Assembly: GCA_902622515.1 (NCBI GenBank) | Contig: CACNQE010000003.1 | Coordinates: 62,001-126,000 of the forward strand | Reading direction: 5' to 3' | DNA: 64,000 bases | Source: an uncultured SAR116 cluster alpha proteobacterium | Lineage (GTDB): Bacteria > Pseudomonadota > Alphaproteobacteria > Puniceispirillales > Puniceispirillaceae | In this document: positions 1 to 8,050 of the stretch, piece after piece | How the letters are laid out: the number at the start of each line of letters is the position of its first letter | Position numbering within the stretch: position 1 is the stretch's first letter | Translations under genes and position numbers: made by a program | Notes under the pieces: model-generated | Databases searched by the model: none | What the model saw: the letters and a program-made list of their open reading frames with translations, nothing else | Told to the model about the DNA's origin: nothing

Positions 1-124
1 AACAGATGCCCAGATAGAAGCATTATGCTAGAATAGCACCTTTTTAAATTCAATGCTTGACTAATTACAGTCTCCCACCCTATTTCACATATAATTGAGG
101 AATACAAAAACTGGGTTCAGTACA

Positions 125-634
125 ATGCGATTATTATTTTTACTTTTTATTATAACAGGATTTATAGGCATGCAAACTAAGGCAGATACAGATTTAAAAC
201 TTACATTGGAGACCACCGCTGGTAATATAGAAATTAGCTTATTGCCCGAGCTAGCACCAAATCATGTCGCACGCATTTCAGAACTCGCTGAAACAGGATT
301 TTATGATGGAATTATATTCCACAGAGTAATTCCTGGTTTCATGGCTCAAACAGGTGACCCTGATGGTAATGGTATGGGGGGATCAGGGCAAAAACTTAAA
401 GCAGAGTTTTCTGATTATTCTTACCGCGAAGGCACTGTAGGGATGGCAAGAACTTCAAATCCAGATAGCGCTGACTCGCAATTTTTCATTTGCTATGATG
501 GATGTTCACATTTGACAGGGCAATACACTGTTTGGGGACAGGTGTCTGATGGAATGGATAATGTATACAAAATCTCCGCTGGCGAACCTCCAACCGAACC
601 AGATAGAATAATATCAGCAAGTATTTCTGAGTAA
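125..634 (+). CDS. Secreted peptidyl-prolyl cis-trans isomerase (cyclophilin)
   Basis: Cyclophilin-type prolyl isomerase assisting protein folding, probably in the periplasm. From the ATG at 125 the protein is 169 residues: a hydrophobic signal peptide (about 1-20, ending QTKA) and then one cyclophilin domain. Visible family motifs are FHRVIPGFMAQTGDP (65-79, with the catalytic Arg67) and SADSQFFI (115-122). A TTG at 95 would add ten polar residues before the signal peptide, so the ATG is preferred. The length is normal for a small bacterial PpiA/PpiB protein. It stands alone, convergent with the downstream permease gene. Confidence 0.9.
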   Translation: MRLLFLLFIITGFIGMQTKADTDLKLTLETTAGNIEISLLPELAPNHVARISELAETGFYDGIIFHRVIPGFMAQTGDPDGNGMGGSGQKLKAEFSDYSYREGTVGMARTSNPDSADSQFFICYDGCSHLTGQYTVWGQVSDGMDNVYKISAGEPPTEPDRIISASISE

Positions 635-654
635 GTATTTACATAGCACCTATT

Positions 655-1557
655 TTAATGCTTTTTTGATAAAACTGCAGAGTTAAAAAACATAGGAGAA
701 AATTGTACTATTAGCCCAATCCAAATTAAACCAAACACAACAATGTCCACTAAACTGAAGTCTTCTCCTAACAAAATGCTTATTATCATTTGACTGGTTG
801 GATTTAAATAAAAAATCAATCCAGCGACAGCAAGCGGTAAAACCTTATTCCCATTGTGAAACAAATATAACGGAATTATGGTAAACAATCCGCAGAAAAT
901 GGCTAATATCAAACCAATAATTTCTCCACCAAAAAATAGAGGCGTGCCAACACTTGACTGCCAGCTAAAATACAACAATGCGATCGGCATGAGTAAAGTT
1001 GTCTCAATCATTAAACCTGTATCTGATTTCACTGGGAGTTGCTTTCTTATAATGGCATAGGCTGCAAATGTTGTAGCCATACTAATAGCAATCCATGGAA
1101 AATTTGATAGAACAGAGCCTTTAAGAAAAACGGCCATGACAGCAAAAAAAAATGCAATCTTGGTTGTTTTTTCTAAGCGCTCTCCTAGAAAAAAATATCC
1201 TAAGGTAGCAGTAAATAACGGATAAATGTAATATCCAAGAGCTGATTGCATTAATTGTCCATGATGAATAGCAAAAATAAAAAATAACCAATTAGCACTT
1301 ATTAAAAGTGCACAAACTAAAAATAAAATTATATTTTTAAGAGAGCTAAGCGCGTCCCCTATTTCTAACAAACGTTTTTGAATAACAAATAAAAAAATAT
1401 ATATAAGGCTAGCCCAAAATACCCGTTGAGCAACAATTTCAATAAAAGCATATTTATACAGTAAATTATAATAAAGAGGTACTATCCCCCAAATTAATGC
1501 TCCCGATGTTGCACTGAGATAACCATATAGTGCTTTATTCATTTTTTGGGTTTCCAT
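655..1557 (-). CDS. rarD: EamA/RarD-type membrane permease
   Basis: Drug/metabolite transporter superfamily permease of the RarD type, 300 residues with about ten hydrophobic segments and two EamA repeats. The N-terminal GALIWGIVPLYY and the internal FLGERLEKT region are typical of RarD proteins. The physiological substrate of the family is not established; the historical label is chloramphenicol sensitivity. The gene is convergent with the cyclophilin gene (20 nt apart) and lies about 50 nt downstream of the reductase gene on the same strand, so co-transcription is possible. Confidence 0.85.
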   Translation of the reverse strand: METQKMNKALYGYLSATSGALIWGIVPLYYNLLYKYAFIEIVAQRVFWASLIYIFLFVIQKRLLEIGDALSSLKNIILFLVCALLISANWLFFIFAIHHGQLMQSALGYYIYPLFTATLGYFFLGERLEKTTKIAFFFAVMAVFLKGSVLSNFPWIAISMATTFAAYAIIRKQLPVKSDTGLMIETTLLMPIALLYFSWQSSVGTPLFFGGEIIGLILAIFCGLFTIIPLYLFHNGNKVLPLAVAGLIFYLNPTSQMIISILLGEDFSLVDIVVFGLIWIGLIVQFSPMFFNSAVLSKKH

Positions 1558-1606
1558 TTTGGCTAAAAAAGAGCGCTAAAATTAACATAGCGAAAATTAA
1601 GTTAAG

Positions 1607-2842
1607 TTACAGGAGGTTTTTAAGTATTTCCTTTAAATCTACAGACCTATCTTTTATTATTGCAGGAGATATAGGAATGTTTTTCTCAATTAATCTTTTA
1701 CCTACCATGTAAGCTTGTGAGTCCTCCAAAGCTTCAACACAAACTAATTTATCCTGGTACCAGTTCCATACAGAAAAACTACCCTCTTTTTTTCCTTCAC
1801 GCACTTCAGCTCTTAAAAACTCGTCTTTTTTTGGTTTTGGTAAAATTCCTGCAATTTGCAATTTTAAGTCATATTGATCGGACCAAAACCAAAATACCGG
1901 TTGAGATGGTAAAGGAGAGTTAGTTATCGATGCCGCAGCTACCGTGGCACTAAATTGTGAATGAAAAACAGACTCAATTCGATTATTTAATTCTCCCGAA
2001 GAATAAGCAACATCGCCAATTGCATAAATATTTTTACCTGCTAAATAACTCGAGTCTACCTCCACGCCATCAGCAACCGAAAGTCCTAAATCAGTTGCGA
2101 GTTTTATATTCGGTGATACACCAATACCATATATTAGGATATCACAACTCAGAATTTTTCCAGAGCAGAGCTTTAAGGCCTCCACTTTATTAAATTTTGA
2201 ATAGATGATTTCCTCTATACTCTCACTTAGATGAATAGAAACACCCTCTTTTTGATGAACCAATTGCAAATAGTCAGAAATATACTGAGAGGAGACTCGC
2301 GATAGTAATCTTGGCGCAAATTCTATTAAATCGACAGAAAGTCCAATACTTCGTAAAGATGAAGCTACTTCCAGACCAATAAAACCGCCTCCTACAATTA
2401 CAGCTTTGTTTGCTTTTAATGCCCCTTTTTTTAATCGAACGGCATCTTCATTGTCTCGTAAAACATAAACATTACTAATATCTTTCCGGACATGAGCGGG
2501 AATTTTTGCATCAGCACCCGTCGCTAATATTAAAACGTCATAATTTATTTCTGAGCCAATCTCAAAAATTATCGAATTTGATTCTCTGTTCACGGCAAAG
2601 ACATTTTTACCTGTAACAAGTTCAATTTTCTCTTTTTCAAAATATTCTTTTTGACGAAGATAAAAGTTATGTAATTTGGCGTCTTTAGACTTAAGAAATT
2701 CTTTCGATAATGGTGGTCTCTGCACTGGAAGTCCAGGAATTCGGTCAATCAAAGTAATTTTTCCTTCGAATCCGTACTTACGTAATTTTTCAGCACAACT
2801 TATCCCCGCATGGCTTGCCCCAATTATTACAATTTTCTTCAT
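1607..2842 (-). CDS. FAD-dependent NAD(P)H oxidoreductase (ferredoxin/rubredoxin reductase type)
   Basis: A 411-residue flavoprotein of the oxygenase-coupled ferredoxin reductase family. The sequence shows an FAD-binding fold at the N terminus (IIGASHAGISCAEKL, about 5-19), an NAD-binding fold in the middle (VIVGGGFIGLEVASSL, about 148-163), the second FAD motif YAIGDVAY near 273-280, and a C-terminal reductase domain of about 90 residues. Such enzymes pass electrons from NAD(P)H to a small ferredoxin feeding a P450 or Rieske oxygenase. No ferredoxin or oxygenase gene is adjacent, so the partner must be elsewhere. Confidence 0.82.
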   Translation of the reverse strand: MKKIVIIGASHAGISCAEKLRKYGFEGKITLIDRIPGLPVQRPPLSKEFLKSKDAKLHNFYLRQKEYFEKEKIELVTGKNVFAVNRESNSIIFEIGSEINYDVLILATGADAKIPAHVRKDISNVYVLRDNEDAVRLKKGALKANKAVIVGGGFIGLEVASSLRSIGLSVDLIEFAPRLLSRVSSQYISDYLQLVHQKEGVSIHLSESIEEIIYSKFNKVEALKLCSGKILSCDILIYGIGVSPNIKLATDLGLSVADGVEVDSSYLAGKNIYAIGDVAYSSGELNNRIESVFHSQFSATVAAASITNSPLPSQPVFWFWSDQYDLKLQIAGILPKPKKDEFLRAEVREGKKEGSFSVWNWYQDKLVCVEALEDSQAYMVGKRLIEKNIPISPAIIKDRSVDLKEILKNLL

Positions 2843-3144
2843 TTATTTTCACTTTTTGGTCAAAAAAACAATTAGATTTCTAAAATTTTTATCAAATTTG
2901 CAATAAAGTTTCCAAATTTATGTTTTTCAGATGTGTTGATAAAACCCTAACTTTGCCTTGGCGATTTAATTAACCGAATGCCAGCGCATAACTACATTCA
3001 CGCATAATATAACCCTACCTATAAAAAAGAATATAGATAGCCATGTAGTTTTTTCTGAAAAACCAATTTTTGCTATTTTTTTGAATGAACACTAAATTAA
3101 CCCACGTAAAATCATTATGCCCGAAACCACCAAACAATAGCGTA

Positions 3145-3330
3145 TCATTCTTCATCTTTTTCCCAATCTGTTATAACACATAAAGCAAGCTTGGATGATT
3201 TGGCTACTATTTTTTTGTTAAAATCAACCCTCAACAAATCATGAGCAAATTTTCTGTTCAAGTAGAATTGTATTAAGAAAATTAATATCGAAAAATAATT
3301 TAAATAGCCAAAAATAACTGATTCAAGCAT
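3145..3330 (-). CDS. Possible small membrane-associated protein (61 aa)
   Basis: Weakly supported small ORF in the 640-nt gap between the reductase gene and proteorhodopsin. The product would have a hydrophobic N-terminal half (about residues 5-25, rich in I, L, F and Y) and a polar C-terminal tail ending DEE. An AAAGAG sequence lies about 8 nt before the ATG. No family is recognised. In such AT-rich DNA, aromatic- and Leu/Ile-rich ORFs arise by chance, so this may not be a gene. Confidence 0.25.
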   Translation of the reverse strand: MLESVIFGYLNYFSILIFLIQFYLNRKFAHDLLRVDFNKKIVAKSSKLALCVITDWEKDEE

Positions 3331-3420
3331 TTTATTTACTCTTTATAAGATTTATTTAAATTTTTTTCACAACTTAAGGTTGTTTTTTCAAAAAAAATAT
3401 TTTTTTACCTAATCTAATTA

Positions 3421-3448
3421 TTTTCAATTTTTCAATTGGTTATATAAT
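3421..3448 (+). promoter_or_regulatory. Candidate sigma70-like promoter for proteorhodopsin
   Basis: TTTTCA at 3421-3426 and TATAAT at 3443-3448, spaced 16 nt apart, in a very A/T-rich tract. The -10 is a perfect consensus match and the -35 is partial. In AT-rich DNA such matches are common, so this is only a candidate. Confidence 0.3.
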
Positions 3449-3568
3449 TTTTTATGTTTTTTTTAGTAAAAGCAATTTTCTTTCTTGCCTATACGTAAAT
3501 TTTTATACATGGTGTTTTCGGGGGAATCGATCTTTATCAAAATAAAGTTCGTGTTTAAAAAGGTAGGG

Positions 3569-3580
3569 CGTTCTAGAACG
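3569..3580. promoter_or_regulatory. Perfect 12-bp palindrome just before the opsin ribosome site
   Basis: CGTTCTAGAACG is a perfect inverted repeat with no spacer. It lies 10 nt before the GGGAG ribosome site (3590-3594) and 21 nt before the opsin ATG. It could be an operator half-site pair or part of the mRNA leader fold. It is more GC-balanced than its AT-rich surroundings. Confidence 0.3.
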
Positions 3581-3601
3581 AAGTTTTTTGGGAGTGTCCT
3601 A

Positions 3602-4366
3602 ATGACAATAATAAAATCTGCTGCTTTAGCAGCTTTAACAATTCTAATTCCGTCAATCGCATTTGCGGCTGGGGGAAACCTAGAGCCGAATGACCCTGTT
3701 GGTATTACTTTTTGGCTTATCTCTATAGCCATGGTTGCTGCCACAGTCTTTTTCCTTATGGAATCTTTAAGAGTTTCAGGTAAATGGAGAACATCGCTTA
3801 TTGTTGGTGGTCTGGTAACGTTAGTTGCTGCAGTGCACTACTTTTATATGAGAGATGTTTGGGTGAGCACAGGCCAGTCACCTACAGTATTTAGATATGT
3901 AGACTGGTTAATTACAGTGCCACTTCAAATGATCGAGTTTTACCTAATTCTGGCCGCATGTACCGCCGTTGCAATGGGGGTATTCTGGCGACTTCTAGTG
4001 GGTACAGTAATAATGTTACTTGGCGGTTACTTAGGTGAGGCTGGCTTTATAAATGCGACAGTTGGTTTCGTAATTGGAATGGCAGGATGGGCATACATTT
4101 TGTATGAAATTTTTGCAGGTGAAGCTGGCAAAGTTGCTGCAGACGAGGCTCCAGAGTCCGTTAAGTCTGCATTTAGCTTGATGCGTTGGATTGTGACAAT
4201 TGGATGGGCTATATATCCACTTGGATATTTCTTCGGTTATTTAGCCGGAGGTGTAGATGACAATTCACTGAACCTTATTTACAACGTAGCTGACGTTGTT
4301 AACAAGATCGGTTTCTGTTTAGCGATTTGGGCAGCTGCCACAAGCGAATCAGAAGCAAAAGCTTAA
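3602..4366 (+). CDS. Proteorhodopsin, blue-light tuned proton pump
   Basis: Light-driven proton pump of the inner membrane, 254 residues, seven transmembrane helices after a cleavable signal peptide (1-22, ending AFAA). Functional residues by alignment to green proteorhodopsin: His79 paired with the acceptor Asp101 in FRYVDW, Thr105, donor Glu112 (together the D-T-E proton-pump motif), and the retinal Schiff-base Lys235 in DVVNKIG. Position 109 is Gln, the equivalent of L/Q105, which marks the blue-absorbing form. The start was chosen at 3602 because it follows GGGAG and gives a normal signal peptide; the open frame extends upstream to 3485 but encodes nothing opsin-like. Retinal is supplied by the genes that follow. 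Confidence 0.97.
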   Translation: MTIIKSAALAALTILIPSIAFAAGGNLEPNDPVGITFWLISIAMVAATVFFLMESLRVSGKWRTSLIVGGLVTLVAAVHYFYMRDVWVSTGQSPTVFRYVDWLITVPLQMIEFYLILAACTAVAMGVFWRLLVGTVIMLLGGYLGEAGFINATVGFVIGMAGWAYILYEIFAGEAGKVAADEAPESVKSAFSLMRWIVTIGWAIYPLGYFFGYLAGGVDDNSLNLIYNVADVVNKIGFCLAIWAAATSESEAKA

Positions 4367-4375
4367 CTAAATCAA

Positions 4376-4410
4376 AGACAGGTTCAACTTTTGAGCCTGT
4401 CTTTTTTTTT
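4376..4410 (+). terminator. Rho-independent terminator between opsin and crtE
   Basis: A 12-bp stem (AGACAGGTTCAA at 4376-4387 pairing with TTGAGCCTGTCT at 4391-4402, one G-U pair), a 3-nt loop and a run of nine T (4402-4410). The crtE ribosome site GGGAG follows at once. It probably releases much opsin mRNA while some transcription reads through into the pigment genes. Confidence 0.88.
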
Positions 4411-4421
4411 GGGAGTAGTTA

Positions 4422-5438
4422 ATGCCGGATAGCTATTTTATAAGTGATAAACAGCATTCACCGTCCAATAAATACCTTAGCAATGGTTCTCAAAATTTAA
4501 TATTTAATGATTTTCTCAATTCTATCCTGCCATCAAATACACACCCCTTATCAGCGGCTGCAACTCACCATTTTTCCTCCAAGGGAAAGCAATTAAGAGC
4601 AAAAATAGCGCTAAGTGCAGGAGAAAAATTTGGAGCAGATAATACTGCATGTCTACATTGGGCTTCCGCAGTCGAATTACTACATAATGCATCATTAATT
4701 CATGATGATATTTGTGATGGAGACACTATACGCAGAAATAACGCATCTGTTTGGGCTAAATATGGCCGAGATATAGCGTTAGCGTTAGGAGACTGGATGA
4801 TTGCAGAAGCATTTGAACAGGCCGCAAAAGCCGCTTATGTATCTAATTCGGTTAATCTCGTAACCAAACTTTCAAATCACGTAAAATGCACTATTGCTGG
4901 TCAAGCCCTAGAATTTGACAATGCACTATATCCAGATATAGATAAATATATTGAGATTAGCGTTGGGAAAACAGCACCATTATTTGTTGCTGCTATTGAA
5001 GGGATAGCTGAAATTGCTGGGAGAAGTGAATTAATCGAGGAAATAAATCACTATTTTGTTACGATGGGCGTTTGTTATCAATTTGCGAATGATATTCAAA
5101 ATATTCTTGGAACAGATGGAGCCGCAAGTCCCTCCTCAGATTTAAAACGACGAGCACCAAATGCTGTAATTGTATATTTTCGTAATTTTCTTAAGACTCC
5201 GGAACGAACTCTATTTGATTCCTGGCTAGCTGGCACATCACAAAATAAAGCTAATTATTGGCAAAAGAAAATTACAGAATCTGGCGTAATTCATGAAGTT
5301 GCAAATGAAATGCGAAAATTATTGAAACGGGCAGAAGGTGTTTCTGGCACTCTCCCAAAAGATTGTATTGATGTTATTGCCCCAATCCAAAAACAACTTC
5401 GGAATGTATGTGAACAAGTTGGTACTTCTTGCCCCTAA
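4422..5438 (+). CDS. crtE: Geranylgeranyl diphosphate synthase
   Basis: Polyprenyl synthase of 338 residues making the C20 precursor of carotenoids by adding IPP to allylic diphosphates. GKQLRAK (55-61) and the first aspartate-rich motif HDDICDGD (94-101, Asp95, Asp96, Asp99) are intact. The second aspartate-rich motif, normally DDxxD, reads NDIQN at 223-227, so two of its three acids are amides. SDLKRR (239-244) follows as in the family. The start has a clear GGGAG six nt upstream, directly after the opsin terminator. The role as CrtE rests mainly on position at the head of crtIBY-blh-fni; chain length cannot be read reliably from sequence. Confidence 0.88.
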   Translation: MPDSYFISDKQHSPSNKYLSNGSQNLIFNDFLNSILPSNTHPLSAAATHHFSSKGKQLRAKIALSAGEKFGADNTACLHWASAVELLHNASLIHDDICDGDTIRRNNASVWAKYGRDIALALGDWMIAEAFEQAAKAAYVSNSVNLVTKLSNHVKCTIAGQALEFDNALYPDIDKYIEISVGKTAPLFVAAIEGIAEIAGRSELIEEINHYFVTMGVCYQFANDIQNILGTDGAASPSSDLKRRAPNAVIVYFRNFLKTPERTLFDSWLAGTSQNKANYWQKKITESGVIHEVANEMRKLLKRAEGVSGTLPKDCIDVIAPIQKQLRNVCEQVGTSCP

Positions 5439-5495
5439 TCTTTCTTATTACGTACATCAATTTATCACTATACAAAAAGCCTTATTTTTTTGGCG

Positions 5496-5565
5496 GTAGT
5501 AACTACATATTTTATATGTAATTTGCATTCATAACTTAAATAAAATAAGAAGTTACAAATATAAT
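5496..5565. promoter_or_regulatory. Dyads and TATAAT box in the crtE-crtI gap
   Basis: The 144-nt gap holds GTAGT-A-ACTAC (5496-5506), an inverted repeat TACATAT-TTT-ATATGTA (5504-5520), and TAACTT/AAGTTA arms at 5532-5537 and 5550-5555, followed by TATAAT at 5560-5565. No good -35 is seen. This may be an internal promoter/operator for crtI onward. The gap is unusual because every later junction in the cluster overlaps or is under 70 nt. Confidence 0.35.
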
Positions 5566-5582
5566 TATGGTACAATTTTAGT

Positions 5583-7064
5583 ATGACACGTTCTTTAGTT
5601 ATTGGCGCAGGACTTGGTGGAATAGCGACCGCCTTAAGGTTACGCGCAAAAGGGGATGAGGTAGAGGTTTTAGAGAGGCTACCTGCGGCTGGTGGTAGAG
5701 CTCAGGTTTTTGAGAAAAACGGTTTCAAACATGACGCGGGACCAACTGTGATTACTGCCCCGTTTTTATTCGACGAATTATTCAGCTTGTTTGGTGAAAA
5801 AAGACAAGACTACTTAGAGTTCAAACCCCTAGATTTGTGGTATCGTTTTTACTTTGACTCGACCGGTGATACATTCGATTACACTGCTAGTATTGAAAAA
5901 ACTAAAGAAGAAATTTCTCGCTTTAACAGAGAAGATACGGAGGGTTATGATAGGTTAATTAATACATCAGAAAAGATCTTTAATATAGGTTTTAGCGAAC
6001 TTGCTGATAAACCTTTTACAAAGTTTAGCTCAATGCTTAAACAAATTCCCTCTTTATTGAAACTCAAAAGCTACCTTTCTGTATCTCAGCTGGTAAATAG
6101 TCATATAAAACATCCTCAAATTCGCCAAGCTTTCTCAATTCACCCCCTGTTAGTAGGAGGTAATCCATTTGACACAACATCTATTTACGCACTCATTCAT
6201 TATCTAGAGCGGAAATGGGGTGTATTTTTCTGTATGGGCGGCACTGGTAAATTGATTGAGGAGCTAGAATCATTAATGGTTCGACAAAATATTTCTATCC
6301 GTTTTAATACAGATGTTGAACAAATTTTAGTCGAAAATGGGCGTTCAACTGGGGTTTTAACTAGCTCAGGAGAAATAATTTCTTCTAACCGAATAGTGTG
6401 TAATGCGGATACACCAGCTGTTTATGATGAGCTATTATCTGCGCAACCAAAACGCAAGAAAAAGGCCATTCCTGAAAAATTTACTCGATATTCAATGGGC
6501 CTATATGTATTATTTTTTGGTACAAATACGAAATATAAAAAAGTTGCCCATCACACAATATGGATGGGAAAGCGTTACCGTGAACTGCTCTCAGATATAT
6601 TCAACGCAAAAATATTAACAGATGACTTTTCCTTGTACCTTCACAGACCAACTGCAACAGACCCGTCTTTTGCTCCGGATGGGTGCGATAGCTTTTACGT
6701 GTTGTGTCCTGTACCTAACCTTCAAGGAAACGTAAATTGGGACGTACAAGGACCTGCTTTGCAGGAACGAATCATAAATGCACTTAACAGAACCATAATG
6801 CCAAATTTGAAAGAAACAATTGTGGACCCATTTTGGATGAGCCCACGTGAATTTAAGACCAACTATCGAGCAAAACATGGCGCTGGATTTTCTATTGCAC
6901 CAATTTTTGCACAATCAGCCTGGTTTAGATATCATAATAAAGATCCTCACATTAATAATTTATTCTTTACTGGCGCTGGCACACATCCAGGTGCAGGTAT
7001 GCCAGGGGTTTTATGTTCCGCAAAAGTTGTTGAAAATTTAATTGTAGAAGAACAAGTAAAGTAG
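5583..7064 (+). CDS. crtI: Phytoene desaturase
   Basis: FAD-dependent desaturase turning phytoene into lycopene, 493 residues, the usual CrtI length. It begins with a dinucleotide-binding fold (VIGAGLGGIATALRL, 6-20, with an acidic residue at the end of beta 2) and GGRAQVF (37-43), and ends with the family signature FFTGAGTHPGAGMPGV near 464-479. The start has only a weak ribosome site. The next gene follows closely. CrtI, CrtB and CrtY together give beta-carotene, the substrate for Blh. Confidence 0.95.
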   Translation: MTRSLVIGAGLGGIATALRLRAKGDEVEVLERLPAAGGRAQVFEKNGFKHDAGPTVITAPFLFDELFSLFGEKRQDYLEFKPLDLWYRFYFDSTGDTFDYTASIEKTKEEISRFNREDTEGYDRLINTSEKIFNIGFSELADKPFTKFSSMLKQIPSLLKLKSYLSVSQLVNSHIKHPQIRQAFSIHPLLVGGNPFDTTSIYALIHYLERKWGVFFCMGGTGKLIEELESLMVRQNISIRFNTDVEQILVENGRSTGVLTSSGEIISSNRIVCNADTPAVYDELLSAQPKRKKKAIPEKFTRYSMGLYVLFFGTNTKYKKVAHHTIWMGKRYRELLSDIFNAKILTDDFSLYLHRPTATDPSFAPDGCDSFYVLCPVPNLQGNVNWDVQGPALQERIINALNRTIMPNLKETIVDPFWMSPREFKTNYRAKHGAGFSIAPIFAQSAWFRYHNKDPHINNLFFTGAGTHPGAGMPGVLCSAKVVENLIVEEQVK

Positions 7065-7114
7065 TCAAAATAGATCGATTTTTGAGGTTTTTTGCAAAAA
7101 GGATAAAATTAGAA

Positions 7115-8050
7115 GTGCTTTCGGAAGCTGTAACGCAAAAAACGAATGAGGAATTGGACGCAACCATCAGCCTTCAAAAAAACGGAAAAAGTTTTTATTG
7201 GGCTTCTCATTTTCTTGGCCATGAAATGTCTAAAAATGCAGCCAAGTTGTATTCCTACTGTCGTATACTAGATGACTTAGCAGACTCAGAAATTGAGTAT
7301 GGCCCAGATAGGCTCAGAAATATACATCTGAATTTAAATAATAAAAAAAAATATTCTGACCCGCTTCTGGATGAAATGCTTATATTTTTTGAAGATATGA
7401 ACTTACCTTTCCGGGCTTTGAAGGACTTAATTGAGGGACTTCTGCAAGATCAAAACGATGTTCTAATTAAAAATGAGGCTGAATTAATTCAATATAGCTA
7501 TCATGTTGCTGGATCAGTGGGATGGATGATGTGTCCAATACTTAAATACAGAAATAAAAAAGCATTTGCTTTCGCAGTAGATCTTGGAATTGCTATGCAA
7601 CTTACCAATATTGCACGAGATGTACGGGAAGATGCTTGCATGGGGAGACGATATTTACCGTCCGATTGGGTAAACGATATGTCGCCAACAGATATTTTAG
7701 AGGCTTCCAAAAAACCAAATTCAAAAAATGCTCAATTAGTTAAAACGGCGATCATAAAGCTATTATGTCTTGCAGACCAGTATTATCGGAGTGGCATGAA
7801 AGGATTAGTTTTTTTACCATGGAAGGCACATTTAGCTATTGGTGTTGCAGGGTGTGTTTATCAAAAAATAGGAACCCAATTGATTGCCAAAAAAGTTAAT
7901 TGGTATGATGGACGCACAGTCACTTCCAGTTTTGCAAAAATTCTATCAAGCTGCAGTGTGTTTCCTCTTTTATTTTCAAGGTTTCTTAAACCTCCTAAAC
8001 ATGATGCTAAACTGCATCAATACCTTGCAGAAAAGCTTGATATGTTATGA
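7115..8050 (+). CDS. crtB: Phytoene synthase
   Basis: Joins two GGPP head to head to form phytoene. It has the squalene/phytoene synthase core: KSFYWAS, the first aspartate motif DDLAD (in RILDDLADSE) and the second DVRED (in NIARDVREDACMGRRYLP), both complete. Start is uncertain: GTG at 7115 has AAGGA 11 nt upstream, while a TTG at 7082 would add 11 residues and has no ribosome site. No ATG lies ahead of the conserved region. The 3' end overlaps crtY by ATGA, which indicates translational coupling. Confidence 0.93.
   Translation: MLSEAVTQKTNEELDATISLQKNGKSFYWASHFLGHEMSKNAAKLYSYCRILDDLADSEIEYGPDRLRNIHLNLNNKKKYSDPLLDEMLIFFEDMNLPFRALKDLIEGLLQDQNDVLIKNEAELIQYSYHVAGSVGWMMCPILKYRNKKAFAFAVDLGIAMQLTNIARDVREDACMGRRYLPSDWVNDMSPTDILEASKKPNSKNAQLVKTAIIKLLCLADQYYRSGMKGLVFLPWKAHLAIGVAGCVYQKIGTQLIAKKVNWYDGRTVTSSFAKILSSCSVFPLLFSRFLKPPKHDAKLHQYLAEKLDML

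Larger units (their letters stand above)
2843..3568. other. Long AT-rich intergenic/leader region upstream of proteorhodopsin
   Basis: About 725 nt precede the opsin leader palindrome. Apart from the doubtful small ORF on the minus strand I see no gene, tRNA or repeat. Long A/T runs near 3355-3480 include a promoter-like TTTTCA (3421-3426) and TATAAT (3443-3448) pair with a 16-nt spacer, which would give a 5' leader of roughly 145 nt for the opsin mRNA. Confidence 0.4.

Noticed and set aside
3485-3601. N-terminal extension of proteorhodopsin to 3485
   Set aside because: The 39 extra residues are basic and lack opsin similarity; the 3602 start has a GGGAG ribosome site and a normal signal peptide.
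3463-3744. Minus-strand ORF across the opsin start
   Set aside because: Antisense shadow of the signal peptide region with no support.
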